DNA from: Pseudomonas hunanensis
Lineage (GTDB): Bacteria; Pseudomonadota; Gammaproteobacteria; Pseudomonadales; Pseudomonadaceae
Length of the DNA stretch: 37,005 bases
Assembly: GCF_013393325.1 (NCBI RefSeq)
Contig: NZ_QJRC01000068.1
Coordinates: forward strand, 1 to 37,005
Direction of reading: 5' to 3'
Both the position numbers and the translations under genes were made by a program. This document shows, piece after piece, positions 35,374 to 37,005 of this stretch (the first letter of the stretch is position 1; each line of letters opens with the position of its first letter). The notes under the pieces are model-generated. The model was given only the letters and a program-made list of their open reading frames with translations. It made no database searches and had not been told where the DNA came from.

Positions 35374-35430
35374 GCGCAAACGCTACAGCGTTCGCGCAAG
35401 CGCTTGAAACAAATGATAATGCTTTCTATC
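35374..35430. promoter_or_regulatory. Palindrome and Fur-like box upstream of DUF3094-ndh
   Basis: GCGCAAACGCT (35374-35384) and AGCGTTCGCGC (35387-35397) form an 11-bp inverted repeat with one mismatch. About 14 bp further upstream of the gene, AATGATAATGCTTTCTATC (35412-35430) matches 11 of 19 positions of the Fur consensus GATAATGATAATCATTATC. Both lie within 90 bp upstream of the DUF3094 ATG. The Fur match is partial. Confidence 0.4.
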
Positions 35431-35474
35431 CCTGGCGCCGAGTGTACGCCATCGCAAACATTCGCTGCACTGGA

Positions 35475-36104
35475 TCAAAGACTGATGCCTACGTCGAAGA
35501 CGATGCTGCGGCCCAGGTTGCCGCGCAGGAAGTCTGGCGCGTCAGGGTGGGCGAACAGCACCCGGGCAAAGGTTGGCCCGACCAACGACAGTGAGCGCCA
35601 GCCCTGGCGCAGGTACTCGGTGGGCGGCGGGAAGTGGGTGTTGAGGTCGAGCACTTCGCGCTTGAGGCTGGAGAACGCGATGATGTCCAGCTCGTTCAGC
35701 TCCAGCCCGCGTTCCCGGTAATTGTGCGCCTTCTTGCGCAAGGTCGGCGCCAGGCGCCCCAGCAATTCGGTGGCACTGATGCGCCGTGGGCGTGCTTCAC
35801 GCCGCACCAGCTGCGCCAAGGAAAACGCACTGCGCCTGCGCTGCAGCTCTTCGCGCCATTCATCGTTCAGTCGGCGGCCCTCGTCGAGCACGAAAAATAC
35901 CTCGAAGGCCGCGTCGCGGAACAACACGTCCGGCGGCTCCTGGCCGGCTGGGGTGAAGTCCTCGCTGCGATAGGGAATGTTCAACCCCTGCAACAGGCGC
36001 TGGCACACCCAACGCTCCCGCTCCCACTTGCGGGCGTTGGAGAGAAAGGCATTGGCTTGTTCGGCCTGGATGGTAAGCAGGCGCAGGTAGTCTGAGTCAT
36101 CCAT
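35475..36104 (-). CDS. DUF1780-family protein, possible nuclease fold
   Basis: 209-residue soluble protein. I recognise it, with moderate certainty, as the DUF1780 family seen beside ndh in Pseudomonas. The segment QEPPDVLFRDAAFEVFFV contains P58-D59 and E68, spaced like the PD...ExK core of restriction-type nucleases, but the expected lysine is F70. The rest is charged and helical. The ATG at 36104 is chosen from the family start (MDDSDYLRLL); the longer frame reads through the intergenic region. Divergent from the next gene. No function can be assigned. Confidence 0.72.
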   Translation of the reverse strand: MDDSDYLRLLTIQAEQANAFLSNARKWERERWVCQRLLQGLNIPYRSEDFTPAGQEPPDVLFRDAAFEVFFVLDEGRRLNDEWREELQRRRSAFSLAQLVRREARPRRISATELLGRLAPTLRKKAHNYRERGLELNELDIIAFSSLKREVLDLNTHFPPPTEYLRQGWRSLSLVGPTFARVLFAHPDAPDFLRGNLGRSIVFDVGISL

Positions 36105-36201
36105 GCAGACAAGCTTAGCCGTTAAACCATGACGATAAGATGCTGAATTTGAATGGGTGTAGACTGGGATTGTCCATAGCATCGATAGGGGTATTTGTCA
36201 G

Positions 36202-36885
36202 GTGATCAGCGCGCAGGTGTTGTCCGGCACCACCGTTACCCTTGGTTGGCTGGGTTATGTGCCATTGCTGATCTGGGCGGTAAGCCGGGTTCGCTGGGTT
36301 GAGCTGTTCACCGACCGGCGCCGTCAGCATTTGCTGTTTGGCACAGTCTTTTGCCTGTTCGCACTGTGGCTGGTGAGGCGCGATTTCGATACCGGGGTGT
36401 CTTACCACTTCATTGGCATGACGGCGGTCACCCTGTTGCTGGACTGGCCGCTGGCGGTGTTGGGCGGGGTTATGGCCCAGCTTGGCTTGCTCGTGTTGGG
36501 GCGTCAGGACCTGGCAGCGTTGGGGGTGAATGGCTTGTTGCTGGTGGGCTTGCCGGTGCTGATTACCGAAGTGTGCGCGGTCTTGGTCGAACGTGCCCAG
36601 CCGCGCAACCTGTTCGTTTATATCTTCTGTTCGGGGTTCTTCCCGGCCGCGCTGACCGTGCTGGTTTGTGTGCCTGCGGCGCTGGGGGTGTTGTGGCTGG
36701 ATGGGCGCTTTGCCCTGCCGGAGTGGCTCAGCGACTTTGTCGGCTACCTGTGGCTGATGATGTTCCCCGAAGCGTTCATCAACGGCATGGTCATCAGTGC
36801 GCTGGTGGTGTTCTGCCCGGAATGGCTGGAAACCTTCAACCGCACACGGTACCTGCAGGCGCCCTGGAAGGAAGATGAGCGGTGA
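36202..36885 (+). CDS. CbiM-like energy-coupling-factor permease family membrane protein
   Basis: 227-residue membrane protein with about six to seven hydrophobic segments. The region YHFIGMTAVTLLLDWPLAVLGG in parts, with VNGLLLVGLPVLITE, is like the CbiM/NikM permease family. CbiM proteins normally begin Met-His-Ile, with the His binding cobalt or nickel; here the start is MISAQVL, so that ligand is absent. No EcfT or ATPase gene is adjacent within the window. The start is GTG at 36202, with AGGGG 11 bp upstream. Family assignment is tentative; the substrate is unknown. Confidence 0.65.
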   Translation: MISAQVLSGTTVTLGWLGYVPLLIWAVSRVRWVELFTDRRRQHLLFGTVFCLFALWLVRRDFDTGVSYHFIGMTAVTLLLDWPLAVLGGVMAQLGLLVLGRQDLAALGVNGLLLVGLPVLITEVCAVLVERAQPRNLFVYIFCSGFFPAALTVLVCVPAALGVLWLDGRFALPEWLSDFVGYLWLMMFPEAFINGMVISALVVFCPEWLETFNRTRYLQAPWKEDER

Positions 36886-36915
36886 TCATGCGGTCTAGAA
36901 AATAGTGGGGGACCC

Positions 36916-37005
36916 TGTAGGAGCGGCCTTGTGTCGCGATGGGCTGCAAAGCAGCCCCCGTTTTTGGCGTTAGAGCAACAATTGCTGGGGCTGCTTTGCA
37001 GCCCA
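36916..37005. repeat. Inverted repeat pair at the window end, also a terminator
   Basis: TGTAGGAGCGGCCTTGTGTC leads into GGGCTGC, AAA, GCAGCCC (36941-36957) followed by CCGTTTTT, which would also end the preceding gene's transcript. A second, inverted copy, GGGGCTGCTTTGCAGCCCA, starts at 36987 and is cut by the window edge. The two copies can pair with each other. The TGTAGGAGCG start is shared with the repeat near 26897. Confidence 0.7.

Overview
The window looks like a chromosomal segment of a Pseudomonas putida-group bacterium. The rRNA and ribosomal-protein sequences, the strongly GC-biased third codon positions, the REP elements with a GCGGGTTTACCCGC core, and the gene order rpsT / murJ-ribF-ileS-lspA-fkpB-ispH / minor pilins / thiO / amidase-carbamoylase-Liv transporter / bamD / rluD-pgeF-clpB / tRNAs / ndh all fit that group. 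From memory, the order matches roughly PP_0600 to PP_0629 of P. putida KT2440. I could not run a comparison. No prophage, insertion sequence or CRISPR array is visible.

Layout. 1-3385: the distal part of an rRNA operon (end of the 16S-23S spacer, 23S, 5S, terminator). 3506-7068: a three-gene lipid-transport operon of the PqiA/LetA - PqiB/LetB type, in which the LetA-like membrane protein is two half-size proteins and the MCE protein has six MCE domains. 7222-7500: rpsT, read leftwards. 7751-15086: murJ, then the tight block ribF-ileS-lspA-fkpB-ispH (flavin cofactor, tRNA charging, lipoprotein maturation, peptidyl-prolyl isomerase, isoprenoid precursor). 15087-17333: a reduced minor-pilin locus with fimT divergent from pilV-pilW-pilX-pilE. 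It has a 60-residue PilV, a FimT lacking Glu+5, and no pilY1. 17388-18485: thiO, followed by an inverted REP pair.

18599-26767 is a leftward catabolic and uptake unit: gntR, a substrate-binding protein, livH, livM, livG, livF, an M20-family carbamoylase/ureidopropionase-like hydrolase and an amidase-signature enzyme. The spacing (overlaps or 1-13 bp from livH to the amidase) indicates one operon that imports an amide or ureido compound and hydrolyses it. The substrate cannot be read from sequence. A perfect 18-bp palindrome over the gntR start codon is the obvious candidate operator.

26937-37005: a small PP0621-family membrane protein, bamD (leftward), then rluD-pgeF and clpB. The clpB gene has a good sigma-32 promoter and an intrinsic terminator. 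Next comes a tRNA cluster (Asn, Pro, Lys, Pro, Lys) in which a tRNA-Pro/tRNA-Lys/terminator module is tandemly duplicated. Then ndh with a DUF3094 gene upstream, a DUF1780 gene, and a CbiM-like membrane protein, ending in another palindromic repeat.

Most of the window is ordinary core genome. The items most worth a second look are the split LetA with three repeated MCE pairs, the reduced pilin locus, the amide/ureido uptake operon with its palindromic operator, the duplicated tRNA module with an internal terminator, a REP core read as codons in the amidase gene, and a 16-nt complementarity between the two rRNA spacers.
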